This document shows, piece by piece, positions 37,782 through 45,957 of a stretch of 64,000 nt of DNA. The stretch comes from Shewanella aestuarii (GTDB lineage Bacteria; Pseudomonadota; Gammaproteobacteria; Enterobacterales; Shewanellaceae), in the NCBI RefSeq assembly GCF_011765625.1, contig NZ_CP050313.1:1112501-1176500 (forward strand). The letters are read 5' to 3'. Below the pieces are notes generated by a model. The model worked only from the letters and a program-made list of their open reading frames with translations, was not told the DNA's origin and did not search any database. A program made the position numbers and the translations under genes. Each line of letters opens with the position of its first letter. Positions within the stretch are counted from its first letter, which is position 1.

Positions 37782-37816
37782 TCAGTTGGTAGCAGCATCA
37801 TTATTGGAGTTGATAC

Positions 37817-38263
37817 ATGGCCACCGATCCTCTTTTCACCGTACTCAAGCTGGCAATTGACGCTGAAGAACAAGCGGCAATGCAGTTAAAGTCTGCGCAA
37901 TTTGAAAAACAAAAACTTCAGGGGCAATTAGAGGCATTAAATAATTATCGTCTTGATTACATGAAGCAAATGGAAGGCCATCAAGGCACAACGTTAAGCG
38001 CTAACCAATATCACCAATTTCATCAATTTATTAAGCAAGTTGACACTGTGATCAGCCAGCAAGTTGCAGCCGTTCAAGAGGCTGATAAACAAGTAGGCTA
38101 TCGGCAAAAGCATTGGTTGGAAAAACAGCAAAAACGTAAAGCGGTTGAAATGCTGCTTAAACATAAAGCTGACAAAGCAATGATTGCTGAAGCTAAGCGT
38201 GATCAAAAAATGTCAGATGAATTTGCCATGCAACAATACCTTCGTAACCGAGCTCGTCGTTAG
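37817..38263 (+). CDS. fliJ: FliJ, flagellar export chaperone-escort protein
   Basis: Coiled-coil stalk-like protein that works inside the FliI hexamer. The 148-aa protein is almost wholly helical and charged (AEEQAAMQLKSAQFEKQKLQ, EKQQKRKAVEMLLKHKADKA) and ends with the basic NRARR. It is 35 nt after fliI with GGAG before the ATG. Identification rests on coiled-coil character, size and position. Confidence 0.9.
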   Translation: MATDPLFTVLKLAIDAEEQAAMQLKSAQFEKQKLQGQLEALNNYRLDYMKQMEGHQGTTLSANQYHQFHQFIKQVDTVISQQVAAVQEADKQVGYRQKHWLEKQQKRKAVEMLLKHKADKAMIAEAKRDQKMSDEFAMQQYLRNRARR

Positions 38264-38337
38264 ATCTTTAATCAATGCCCTTGTTACATATCCCGCTTTG
38301 TCTAATTGAGCACTTTTAAATCTGTCAGTCTTTAGGT

Positions 38338-38353
38338 TGGCACTTAAATTGCT
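38338..38353 (+). promoter_or_regulatory. sigma54 promoter of the fliK-flhB operon
   Basis: TGGCACTTAAATTGCT is a full match to the consensus including the C at -22, with exact spacing. It is 148 nt before fliK. Confidence 0.88.
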
Positions 38354-38500
38354 TTAAATCAGATATTAATTGTTTTTATGAATTAATCGTCAGTGTTGTG
38401 ACGTTTTTGCGTCAGTAAAGTTGGTGGCCTCTAAGCATTATCAATAACCAATTTTAGCACCATTAATTCTTTTCAAGATTTGATTATCGGAGCATAAATT

Positions 38501-40270
38501 ATGCAACAAATGAGCAATATATTACTGTCTGCTAATAGTAAAAATGCTGGCGGGGTGACTAAAGATGCTGCGCAAGTATCTGATAATCAATCATTCTCAT
38601 CTGTTTTTAGTCAAGCTAATCAAGCTTCGATTACCAGTGAATCGTCAAAGCCCACGTCTCAATACAACACATCCTCTGAGCAAGCATTAATCAGTAAAGG
38701 TGTTGAACTTTCAGAACCTTTAGTTGATGCCGATATTGAGTTTATTTTTGCTCAACTAGATATGGCGCAATCTTTTGACAAATCCAAAGGCGACGGAAAA
38801 TCTTTGCCGCACAGTGATAACACCGTCGTAGCTCAACAAGCTATTGACGAATCATTTGACTTAGATTCTTTGTTGCCATTTTATGATAAAAAACATCAAA
38901 ACAAACCGATGATAGAAAGTATTATCGAGTCTTCAGTTATTTCAGACGAGCAGAAGTTATTTCAAGCTACTATTAATCCACCATTAACAGGCCAAAGTAG
39001 CAGCGATTTTTTATCATCTTTAACTTTCGATGAGTCCCAAAAATTGATGGATTTTACCAATAAGGATTTAGTTGAACTGCAAGGCCTATCGCCACAGCAA
39101 TTGGCCGACATCGTCGAAGAGTTTAACTTGCAAGCGCCTGTTATCGATGAATCAATTCTAGCGCTAGTGGATTTAGATCTAGAAGCGGATGTGAGTAAAC
39201 CGGATCTCCATTCAATAAAGGCTGATGTGCTAAATCTAGTGTCAAAAGAGACGGATAAATTAAGTGATGTGTCGATAACTCAAAACATGACTAACACGAG
39301 TAATATCGATTTGAACAAGCAAAAAGTAGATGCTGACAATCCGAAAAATATCGATTTGAATAAGCCAAATGTAGATGTGGCCAATGCGAAAAATATTGAT
39401 TTAGATAAGTTAAATATTGCACAGTCAAACAAACCAAATGTAGTACCTGCGAATATTGAAACGAAAGTCACTGATACCCAAAACAAGAGTAGCAATAATT
39501 CAGCGACATTATTTGCTTCTACCTATCAACAATCTACCGAGCAGGTGCTCGGCGATAAGGATCGAGTGGATGGTCAAATTAAAAATCAGTGGGTGCAGGA
39601 AGTTGATTTGAGTAAAGCAAAGCTATCTGTTGATATGGTCAAGGCAGAAGTGACTAAGCCCGTCGCCAATATGGCTATGAATTCCGTTGATCATGTTAAG
39701 CCGCTAAGCGATATCGATATTTTTGGCAGCACAGAGGATAAGCCAACCGAGCTTAAAGCACTACAAAACCAAAGCAGCTTTACGCCAATGCATAAAAGCG
39801 ATGTACCTCAGTTTCAATTATCCTTGAAGCAGCATGGCGAATCCCAAGTACAAATGCTGGAAATGATCCAACGATTTTCTCCTGTGATGAGACAACAATT
39901 AATCACCATGGTCAGTAATGGAGTGCAGCAGGCTGAAATTCGTTTAGATCCAGCTGAGCTAGGTCATTTAACGGTAAAAATTCAAATTACTGGTGATCAA
40001 ACTCAAGTTCAGTTTCAGGTTGCGCAATCTCAAACCCGTGATTTAGTTGAACAGTCAATACCAAGATTACGTGAAATGCTGGCACAAGAAGGACTACAAC
40101 TTGCGGATAGTCATGTTTCTCAAGGTGGTGGCGGTAAAGATGATCAGCAACCTGAGGCCGACAAGACTTGGTCAACAGGACAAGAAATGGATGAAAATTC
40201 AGCGATAGAACATTCACTGAATCAAAATCAGCCACAGAGTTTGCATTCAGGTATAGATTATTACGCTTAA
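38501..40270 (+). CDS. fliK: FliK, hook-length control protein
   Basis: Molecular ruler that switches export from hook to filament proteins through FlhB. The 589-aa protein has a long disordered N-terminal part with three 15-residue tandem repeats (NIDLNK-type, nucleotides 39302-39436) and the conserved C-terminal domain: VSNGVQQAEIRLDPAELGHL, VKIQITGDQTQVQFQVAQSQ, then LREMLAQEGLQLADSHVSQG. Length in this range is normal for polar FliK. AUG preceded by CGGAG. First gene of the fliKLMNOPQR-flhB run. Confidence 0.93.
   Translation: MQQMSNILLSANSKNAGGVTKDAAQVSDNQSFSSVFSQANQASITSESSKPTSQYNTSSEQALISKGVELSEPLVDADIEFIFAQLDMAQSFDKSKGDGKSLPHSDNTVVAQQAIDESFDLDSLLPFYDKKHQNKPMIESIIESSVISDEQKLFQATINPPLTGQSSSDFLSSLTFDESQKLMDFTNKDLVELQGLSPQQLADIVEEFNLQAPVIDESILALVDLDLEADVSKPDLHSIKADVLNLVSKETDKLSDVSITQNMTNTSNIDLNKQKVDADNPKNIDLNKPNVDVANAKNIDLDKLNIAQSNKPNVVPANIETKVTDTQNKSSNNSATLFASTYQQSTEQVLGDKDRVDGQIKNQWVQEVDLSKAKLSVDMVKAEVTKPVANMAMNSVDHVKPLSDIDIFGSTEDKPTELKALQNQSSFTPMHKSDVPQFQLSLKQHGESQVQMLEMIQRFSPVMRQQLITMVSNGVQQAEIRLDPAELGHLTVKIQITGDQTQVQFQVAQSQTRDLVEQSIPRLREMLAQEGLQLADSHVSQGGGGKDDQQPEADKTWSTGQEMDENSAIEHSLNQNQPQSLHSGIDYYA
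39302..39436 (+). repeat. Three 45-bp tandem repeats within fliK
   Basis: Units begin at 39302, 39347 and 39392 and encode NIDLNKQKVDADNPK, NIDLNKPNVDVANAK and NIDLDKLNIAQSNKP. The first two are close copies; the third is diverged. They fall in the ruler part of FliK, where repeat number could change protein length. Confidence 0.85.
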
Positions 40271-40365
40271 GTCGGTAACCTATAGGCATATTGTTATTGT
40301 CTGATCCCGCTAACTTTTATGCTAGGCTTAGCTGCGAAGTTAAATACCGTTTTTTAGGAACAAGT

Positions 40366-40884
40366 ATGGCCGAAGAATTAGAAATTGAAGAAAAAAATGC
40401 TGAACCCCAAAAGTCGAAAAAATTAATTATTTTTGGCGGTATTGGCTTTTTGGTGGCCTTGTTAATTGGCGTTGGAGCATGGTTTTTTATGGGCTCTGAT
40501 GACGAGGTCTCAACGGCTGGCAATGCAGCTAGTGAAGCGGTTGAGCAAGTTGACGCACCTAAGGGGCAAGCTAATTATGTCGGGATGCCAAGGCCATTTT
40601 TGTTCAATCTGCCGGGTGTCGACCGCGCACGTTTAGTTGAGATTAAAGTTCAATTAATGGTACGGGGCGTTGATGATGAAACGACGACCAAAAAGCATAT
40701 CCCCTTGATTGAAGATGCATTATTAACCACATTTAGTGGTGCTGATGTACAAAAGCTAAGTACACAAGCTGGCAAAGATGAGCTGCGTCAGTTGGCGTTA
40801 TTAAGTGTACAAAATGTTTTGCAGCCAGTGACGGGGAAACCTATCGTAGAGAAGGTGTTATTTACTGGTTTTGTGATGCAATAA
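40366..40884 (+). CDS. fliL: FliL, basal-body stator-associated protein
   Basis: Inner-membrane protein around the stators. The 172-aa protein has a short acidic N-terminus, one TM segment (about residues 23-42; LIIFGGIGFLVALLIGVGAW), and a periplasmic domain with YVGMPRPFLFNLPG and VKIQLMVRG-like EIKVQLMVRGVDDET, ending LQPVTGKPIVEKVLFTGFVM. ATG 40366 has TAGGAA upstream; a longer in-frame form starting at 40291 has no RBS. Confidence 0.93.
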   Translation: MAEELEIEEKNAEPQKSKKLIIFGGIGFLVALLIGVGAWFFMGSDDEVSTAGNAASEAVEQVDAPKGQANYVGMPRPFLFNLPGVDRARLVEIKVQLMVRGVDDETTTKKHIPLIEDALLTTFSGADVQKLSTQAGKDELRQLALLSVQNVLQPVTGKPIVEKVLFTGFVMQ

Positions 40885-40911
40885 TCCTGACAGGATAGCT
40901 AAGGTGAACAT

Positions 40912-41940
40912 GTGAGTGATTTATTAAGTCAAGACGAAATTGATGCGCTATTGCATGGTGTTGATGATGTTGAAGAGGATGAGGTTGATAGTGTTAGCAG
41001 TGATGCTCGCTCTTATGACTTCTCTTCTCAAGATCGAATTGTTCGTGGGCGAATGCCAACCTTAGAAATCGTTAATGAACGATTTGCGCGTCATCTTCGA
41101 ATTAGTATGTTTAATATGATGCGCCGAGCTGCGGAAGTGTCAATTAATGGTGTGCAAATGCTCAAGTTTGGTGAGTATGTTCACACTTTATTTGTGCCAA
41201 CGAGCTTAAATATGGTGCGCTTTAGCCCTTTAAAAGGAACGGCGCTAATCACTATGGAAGCGCGACTAGTGTTTATCTTGGTAGATAACTTTTTTGGTGG
41301 CGATGGGCGCTTTCATGCCAAAATTGAAGGGCGTGAATTTACTCCGACTGAACGAAGAATCGTGCAGTTATTGTTGAAGATTATTTTTGAAGATTATAAA
41401 GATGCATGGGCCCCTGTGATGGATGTGGAGTTTGAGTATCTTGACTCTGAAGTTAACCCAGCCATGGCAAACATAGTTAGCCCAACTGAAGTGGTAGTGA
41501 TTAACTCTTTTCACATTGAGGTTGATGGTGGTGGCGGTGATTTTCATATTACCATGCCATATTCTATGATCGAGCCAATCAGAGAGTTACTCGATGCCGG
41601 CGTGCAAAGTGATAAGCAAGATACCGATATGCGCTGGTCGCAAGCTCTGCGTGATGAAATCATGGACGTCAATGTTGGCTTTGACGTTAATATTGTTGAG
41701 CATGAACTAACATTACGTGAGGTGATGGAGTTTAAAGCGGGTGATATTATTCCAATCGAGTTACCTGAACATATTATGATGCGTATTGAGGACCTGCCAA
41801 CCTATCGCTGTAAGTTAGGGAAATCTCGAGATAATTTAGCTTTAAAAATCAGTGAGAAAATTCCACGACCTGAAACGGTTAAATCAGAGCTGCAACTCGT
41901 GACTCGCAAAGGCAAGTCGCGTGATATTTCAGATTTATAA
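40912..41940 (+). CDS. fliM: FliM, switch protein
   Basis: C-ring protein that receives CheY-P. The 342-aa protein begins with the CheY-binding LLSQDEIDALLHGV, followed by the GGXG-type middle domain (LEIVNERFARHLRISMFNMM, FFGGDGRFHAKIEGREFTP) and the C-terminal FliN-like domain ending KLGKSRDNLALKISEKI. It starts with GTG, supported by AAGGTGA upstream and by the conserved start. Followed 10 nt later by fliN. Confidence 0.96.
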   Translation: MSDLLSQDEIDALLHGVDDVEEDEVDSVSSDARSYDFSSQDRIVRGRMPTLEIVNERFARHLRISMFNMMRRAAEVSINGVQMLKFGEYVHTLFVPTSLNMVRFSPLKGTALITMEARLVFILVDNFFGGDGRFHAKIEGREFTPTERRIVQLLLKIIFEDYKDAWAPVMDVEFEYLDSEVNPAMANIVSPTEVVVINSFHIEVDGGGGDFHITMPYSMIEPIRELLDAGVQSDKQDTDMRWSQALRDEIMDVNVGFDVNIVEHELTLREVMEFKAGDIIPIELPEHIMMRIEDLPTYRCKLGKSRDNLALKISEKIPRPETVKSELQLVTRKGKSRDISDL

Positions 41941-41950
41941 GGTGATGTAA

Positions 41951-42334
41951 ATGAGTACAGAAGATACTGGTGACGATTGGGCTGCAGCAATGGCTGAGCA
42001 AGCGATTGAAGAGGCAAAGCAAGTCGAATTAGATGAATTAGTTGACGAGTCAGCACCGATTTCTAAAGAAGAGGCGGCTAAGCTAGATTCTATATTAGAT
42101 ATTCCTGTCACCATTTCGATGGAAGTTGGGCGTAGCTTTATTAGTATTCGCAATTTATTACAACTTAACCAAGGCTCAGTGGTTGAGCTTGATCGCGTTG
42201 CAGGTGAACCATTAGATGTCATGGTTAATGGCACTTTAATTGCGCATGGCGAAGTTGTTGTGGTTAACGATAAGTTTGGTATTCGATTAACCGATGTTAT
42301 CAGTCAAACTGAACGCATCAAAAAGCTTAAATAA
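41951..42334 (+). CDS. fliN: FliN, switch protein
   Basis: Lower C-ring protein. The 127-aa protein has an acidic N-terminal part and the conserved SpoA domain: LDSILDIPVTISMEVGRSFI, NLLQLNQGSVVELDRVAGEP, DVMVNGTLIAHGEVVVVNDK and FGIRLTDVIS. Length is typical. AAGGTGA precedes the ATG. Confidence 0.96.
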   Translation: MSTEDTGDDWAAAMAEQAIEEAKQVELDELVDESAPISKEEAAKLDSILDIPVTISMEVGRSFISIRNLLQLNQGSVVELDRVAGEPLDVMVNGTLIAHGEVVVVNDKFGIRLTDVISQTERIKKLK

Positions 42335-42438
42335 GCTTTCGATGTCCATTTAATTTTGTTAAGTCGGTTTTGTGGTAGTAAACACATAACAATCAACTAT
42401 TGCTAACTGACTTACCATAAGTGGCTTAAGGATTTATC

Positions 42439-42843
42439 GTGTCATATCTTACCGCCATCTTGTCTGAAACTGTCACACTTGTTAGTGAACAACCAATATC
42501 AGAAGTAACCACGTCAACCGTTAATAATGGGTCTTATGTTTCCACATTAGCTAACATGATCGGCGGTTTAATTGTTGTTATTGCGTTGATATTTGTATTG
42601 GCCTATATCGTTAAACGGCTCAATTTAGTGCCGAGCCAGCATGGGCAAATTAAAACGATAGCCGTTAGTGCTGTTGGGCAAAAAGAAAAGTTGTTGATAG
42701 TCGAAATCAATCAGCAGCAGTACTTATTAGGCGTAACCTCACAGCAAATTAATTTAATTGATAAGTTGCACGACCCTGTTACGCCAAACGACACCGCATT
42801 TGCGAAACGTTTACAACAAGCCAAGGAAAGTCATGATGAGTAG
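42439..42843 (+). CDS. fliO: FliO, export-gate assembly protein
   Basis: Small membrane protein that helps FliP assemble. The 134-aa protein has a periplasmic N-terminus, one TM segment (about residues 34-55; [20 protein letters not shown]), and a cytoplasmic part with [20 protein letters not shown] and [16 protein letters not shown], as in FliO. It starts with GTG at 42439 after AAGGA. Its 3' end overlaps the fliP start by 11 nt. Confidence 0.92.
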   Translation: MSYLTAILSETVTLVSEQPISEVTTSTVNNGSYVSTLANMIGGLIVVIALIFVLAYIVKRLNLVPSQHGQIKTIAVSAVGQKEKLLIVEINQQQYLLGVTSQQINLIDKLHDPVTPNDTAFAKRLQQAKESHDE

Positions 42844-43594
42844 AGGGATAGCCATCGTCATCAATATCTTGATGATAGTATTAGTGAGTTGGTCTGCTGA
42901 TGTATCTGCTCAAGATGGCATCTTACCCGCGTTAACTGTAACGACAGGTGCAGATGGTGCCACTGAATATTCTGTGACCATGCAAATCTTATTGCTGATG
43001 ACAGCAATGAGCTTTATTCCTGCCATGGTGATAATGCTAACCTCTTTTACCCGAATTATCGTGGTGTTATCTATCTTGCGCCAAGCGCTTGGTTTGCAGC
43101 AAACTCCATCGAATCAGGTATTGATTGGCATTAGTATGTTTATGACTTTTTTTATTATGGCGCCTGTGTTTGATAAAATTTATGCTGAAGCAGTAGAACC
43201 TTACATGAATGAGTCGCTGACATTAACTCAGGCATATGATGTTGGCAAAGAGCCCATCAAAAACTTTATGTTGTCACAGGTTAGAACCACAGATTTACAA
43301 ACTTTTATTGAAATCTCTGGCTATAAAGATATTGCCTCTCCAGAACAAGCGCCGATGAGCGTTGTTATTCCCGCATTTATTACCAGTGAATTAAAAACCG
43401 CTTTTCAGATTGGCTTTATGCTATTTGTGCCCTTTTTGGTTCTCGATCTAGTGGTTGCCAGTATCTTGATGGCCATGGGTATGATGATGTTATCGCCAAT
43501 GATTGTGTCACTACCGTTTAAGATTATGCTGTTTGTATTAGTTGACGGTTGGAGCCTTGTGATGGGCACTTTAGCCAATAGCTTTGGGATTTAG
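42833..43594 (+). CDS. fliP: FliP, export-gate core protein
   Basis: Forms the FliPQR pore. The 253-aa protein has a signal-like N-terminal segment (residues 6-24), then the conserved FliP core with [40 protein letters not shown] and C-terminal [20 protein letters not shown]. Two adjacent ATGs (42833, 42836) follow AAGGAAA; a much longer in-frame form reaching back to 42758 lies inside fliO and is rejected. Confidence 0.95.
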   Translation: MMSRGIAIVINILMIVLVSWSADVSAQDGILPALTVTTGADGATEYSVTMQILLLMTAMSFIPAMVIMLTSFTRIIVVLSILRQALGLQQTPSNQVLIGISMFMTFFIMAPVFDKIYAEAVEPYMNESLTLTQAYDVGKEPIKNFMLSQVRTTDLQTFIEISGYKDIASPEQAPMSVVIPAFITSELKTAFQIGFMLFVPFLVLDLVVASILMAMGMMMLSPMIVSLPFKIMLFVLVDGWSLVMGTLANSFGI

Positions 43595-43602
43595 GAGGGA
43601 AT

Positions 43603-43872
43603 ATGTCTCCTGAGTCTTTAATTGATATCTTTCGTGAAGCTTTATCCGTCATCGTATTGATGGTTTCAGCAATTATTTTACCGGGTTTAGGGATTGGCCT
43701 GGTGGTGGCTGTGTTTCAAGCGGCAACCTCAATTAACGAGCAAACCCTGAGTTTTCTTCCACGTTTGCTTGTTACCTTATTTGGGTTGATGTTTATGGGG
43801 CATTGGTTGGTACAAACCATGATGGATTTTTTTGTTGAAATGGTTAATTTAATCCCCTTGGTTATAGGTTAA
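43603..43872 (+). CDS. fliQ: FliQ, export-gate protein
   Basis: Small pore protein, 89 aa with two hydrophobic helices (residues about 14-36 and 47-70), MSPESLIDIFREALSVIVLM at the start and VAVFQAATSINEQTLSFLPR in the middle, the strongly conserved FliQ loop. AGGAGG precedes the ATG; only a few bases separate it from fliP and fliR. Confidence 0.96.
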   Translation: MSPESLIDIFREALSVIVLMVSAIILPGLGIGLVVAVFQAATSINEQTLSFLPRLLVTLFGLMFMGHWLVQTMMDFFVEMVNLIPLVIG

Positions 43873-43875
43873 GTT

Positions 43876-44679
43876 ATGGAAATATTGTTTGATGAAATCA
43901 GTCAGACAATAGCCATGTACTTATGGCCGTTATTTCGCATCGCAAGTATGTTGATGGTAATGACTGTTTTTGGTGCGAATACCACACCTTCCCGCGTAAG
44001 ATTATTATTAGCGATTGCCATTACCGTCGCCGTTGCTCCTGTATTACCTCCGGTTGAAAATGTTGAATTATTTGCGTTAAGTTCAGCCTTTATTAGTCTG
44101 CAACAAATTCTGATTGGCACAGCCATGGGCTTTGTGAGTTTAATGACAATGCAAATATTTGTATTAACAGGTCAAGTTATTGGTATGCAAACCAGTTTAG
44201 GTTTTGCCACTATGGTTGACCCAGGTTCAGGGTCAACGACACCTGTAGTCGGTAATTTCTTTTTATTATTAGCCACAATGATATTTTTAGCGGTTGATGG
44301 CCATTTGTTAATGATAAAGATGTTAATTGCTAGCTTTGAGACCATTCCAGTATCGACTGAAGGGATTAGCATAACCACTTACCGAAGCTTGGCTATGTGG
44401 GGCAGTTATATGTTTGGCGCTGCGCTAACCATGTCAATATCAGCGATTGTGGCGTTATTATTGATCAACTTATCTTTTGGTGTGATGACTCGAGCATCAC
44501 CACAGTTAAATATTTTTGCGATTGGTTTTCCTGTTACCATGGTGAGTGGTTTGTTTATTCTATGGCTTACCTTAGGACCCATCATGGCCCACTTTGACGA
44601 AGTGTGGTTGTCTGCCCAGCGATTGATGTGTGACATTTTACAATTACAGTGCCAAATTGATGGCAACGTAATGTTTTAG
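43876..44679 (+). CDS. fliR: FliR, export-gate protein
   Basis: Third pore component. The 267-aa protein has about six hydrophobic segments, with LWPLFRIASMLMVMTVFGAN near the start, MGFVSLMTMQIFVLTGQVIGMQTSLGFA-type region, and GVMTRASPQLNIFAIGFPVT near the end, conserved in FliR. Length is normal. flhB begins 10 nt downstream. Confidence 0.95.
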   Translation: MEILFDEISQTIAMYLWPLFRIASMLMVMTVFGANTTPSRVRLLLAIAITVAVAPVLPPVENVELFALSSAFISLQQILIGTAMGFVSLMTMQIFVLTGQVIGMQTSLGFATMVDPGSGSTTPVVGNFFLLLATMIFLAVDGHLLMIKMLIASFETIPVSTEGISITTYRSLAMWGSYMFGAALTMSISAIVALLLINLSFGVMTRASPQLNIFAIGFPVTMVSGLFILWLTLGPIMAHFDEVWLSAQRLMCDILQLQCQIDGNVMF

Positions 44680-44688
44680 GAGCGATGA

Positions 44689-45822
44689 ATGGCAGATAAT
44701 GATAGCAGCCAAGAACGCACAGAAGCCCCCACCGCGAGGCGTCTAGAACAGGCGCGAGAAAAAGGTCAGGTCGCACGATCTAAAGAGTTGGGCACTGCAG
44801 CTGTATTAATTTCCGCAGCAGTGGGGTTTGCCATGACTGGGCCCTCAATCGCCAGAAGCTTGCATGCCATCATGTCGCAACTATTTACCATGGAGCGAGA
44901 CCAAATTTTTGATACTAACTCCATGTTTCGTGTATGGGGCGTGGTGGGTACCGAGTTAGTTGGACCCTTAATCAGTTTTATTGCCTTATTAGCTTTAGTG
45001 TCATTTATTGGCAATGTCGCCTTAGGCGGCTTGTCATTTTCAGTAAAAGCCTTCATGCCTAAAGGCAGTAAAATGAACCCGATTAATGGCTTTAAACGCA
45101 TGTTTGGTACTCAAGCTTTAGTTGAATTAACCAAGGGTATTGCGAAGTTTTCTGTGGTTGCATTTTCTGCGTATTTACTTTTAAGTTTTTATTTTTATGA
45201 CATTTTAATGTTATCCACTGATCACCTTCCGGGTAATGTTTATCACGCTTTAGAGCTGTTAGTGTGGATGTTTATTTTACTGTGCTGCTCAATGCTGGTG
45301 ATTGTTATTATTGATGTGCCATTTCAAATTTGGAATCACAATAAACAATTAAAAATGACCAAACAAGAAATCAAAGACGAGTACAAAGACAGTGAAGGGC
45401 AACCCGAAGTCAAAGGTCGCGTCAGGCAAATGCAGCGTGAAATGGCACAAAGACGTATGATGGCTGAAGTGCCGAATGCTGATGTGATTGTGGTTAACCC
45501 TGAGCATTATGCGGTTGCAGTCAAATATGATGTGACTCGTTCATCCGCGCCTTTTTTATTAGCCAAAGGCGTAGATGATGTTGCTTTTAAAATTCGTGAA
45601 ATTGCCCGAGAACATAACGTTGCTATTGTTTCTGCTCCCCCTTTAGCTCGCGCCATTTACCATACTACTAAAATTGATCAGCAAATACCTGAGGGTTTAT
45701 TTACCGCAGTGGCTCAGGTATTAGCCTATGTATTTCAGTTAAAACAATATCAAAAAGGTAGAGGACGCAGACCCACACCTATCCCGCTAAATCAACCCAT
45801 TCCGGATGACTTAAAGCATTAA
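44689..45822 (+). CDS. flhB: FlhB, export-gate switch protein
   Basis: Substrate-specificity switch of the flagellar secretion system. The 377-aa protein starts with the SSQERTEAPTARRLEQAREK motif, has four TM segments, and a cytoplasmic domain with the autocleavage site NPEH (usual enteric form NPTH) in VVNPEHYAVAVKYD, followed by GVDDVAFKIREIAREHNVAI. GGAG precedes the ATG. It closes the fliK operon; a gap of 135 bp with a sigma54 site follows. Confidence 0.96.
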   Translation: MADNDSSQERTEAPTARRLEQAREKGQVARSKELGTAAVLISAAVGFAMTGPSIARSLHAIMSQLFTMERDQIFDTNSMFRVWGVVGTELVGPLISFIALLALVSFIGNVALGGLSFSVKAFMPKGSKMNPINGFKRMFGTQALVELTKGIAKFSVVAFSAYLLLSFYFYDILMLSTDHLPGNVYHALELLVWMFILLCCSMLVIVIIDVPFQIWNHNKQLKMTKQEIKDEYKDSEGQPEVKGRVRQMQREMAQRRMMAEVPNADVIVVNPEHYAVAVKYDVTRSSAPFLLAKGVDDVAFKIREIAREHNVAIVSAPPLARAIYHTTKIDQQIPEGLFTAVAQVLAYVFQLKQYQKGRGRRPTPIPLNQPIPDDLKH

Positions 45823-45892
45823 TGATTTAATGGATTAAAATTCGTTCAATCAATCTAACTATTAGTCGTTTAATTCCCTAGCTATCGGTTAT

Positions 45893-45908
45893 TGGCTTAG
45901 TTTTTGCT
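45893..45908 (+). promoter_or_regulatory. sigma54 promoter of flhA and downstream genes
   Basis: TGGCTTAGTTTTTGCT has GG-N10-GC spacing and a full -12 half; the -24 half is TGGCT (one mismatch). It is 50 nt before flhA. Confidence 0.78.
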
Positions 45909-45957
45909 TTGTGCTTGTTAACGCGTCAAATAATTTACAAGTAAAAGGCTTTCGCTA

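Noticed and set aside
38417..38443. TAAAGTT followed by GCATTATC upstream of fliK, resembling a sigma28 site
   Set aside because: Only two of eight -10 bases match, and a perfect sigma54 site lies nearby at 38338-38353.
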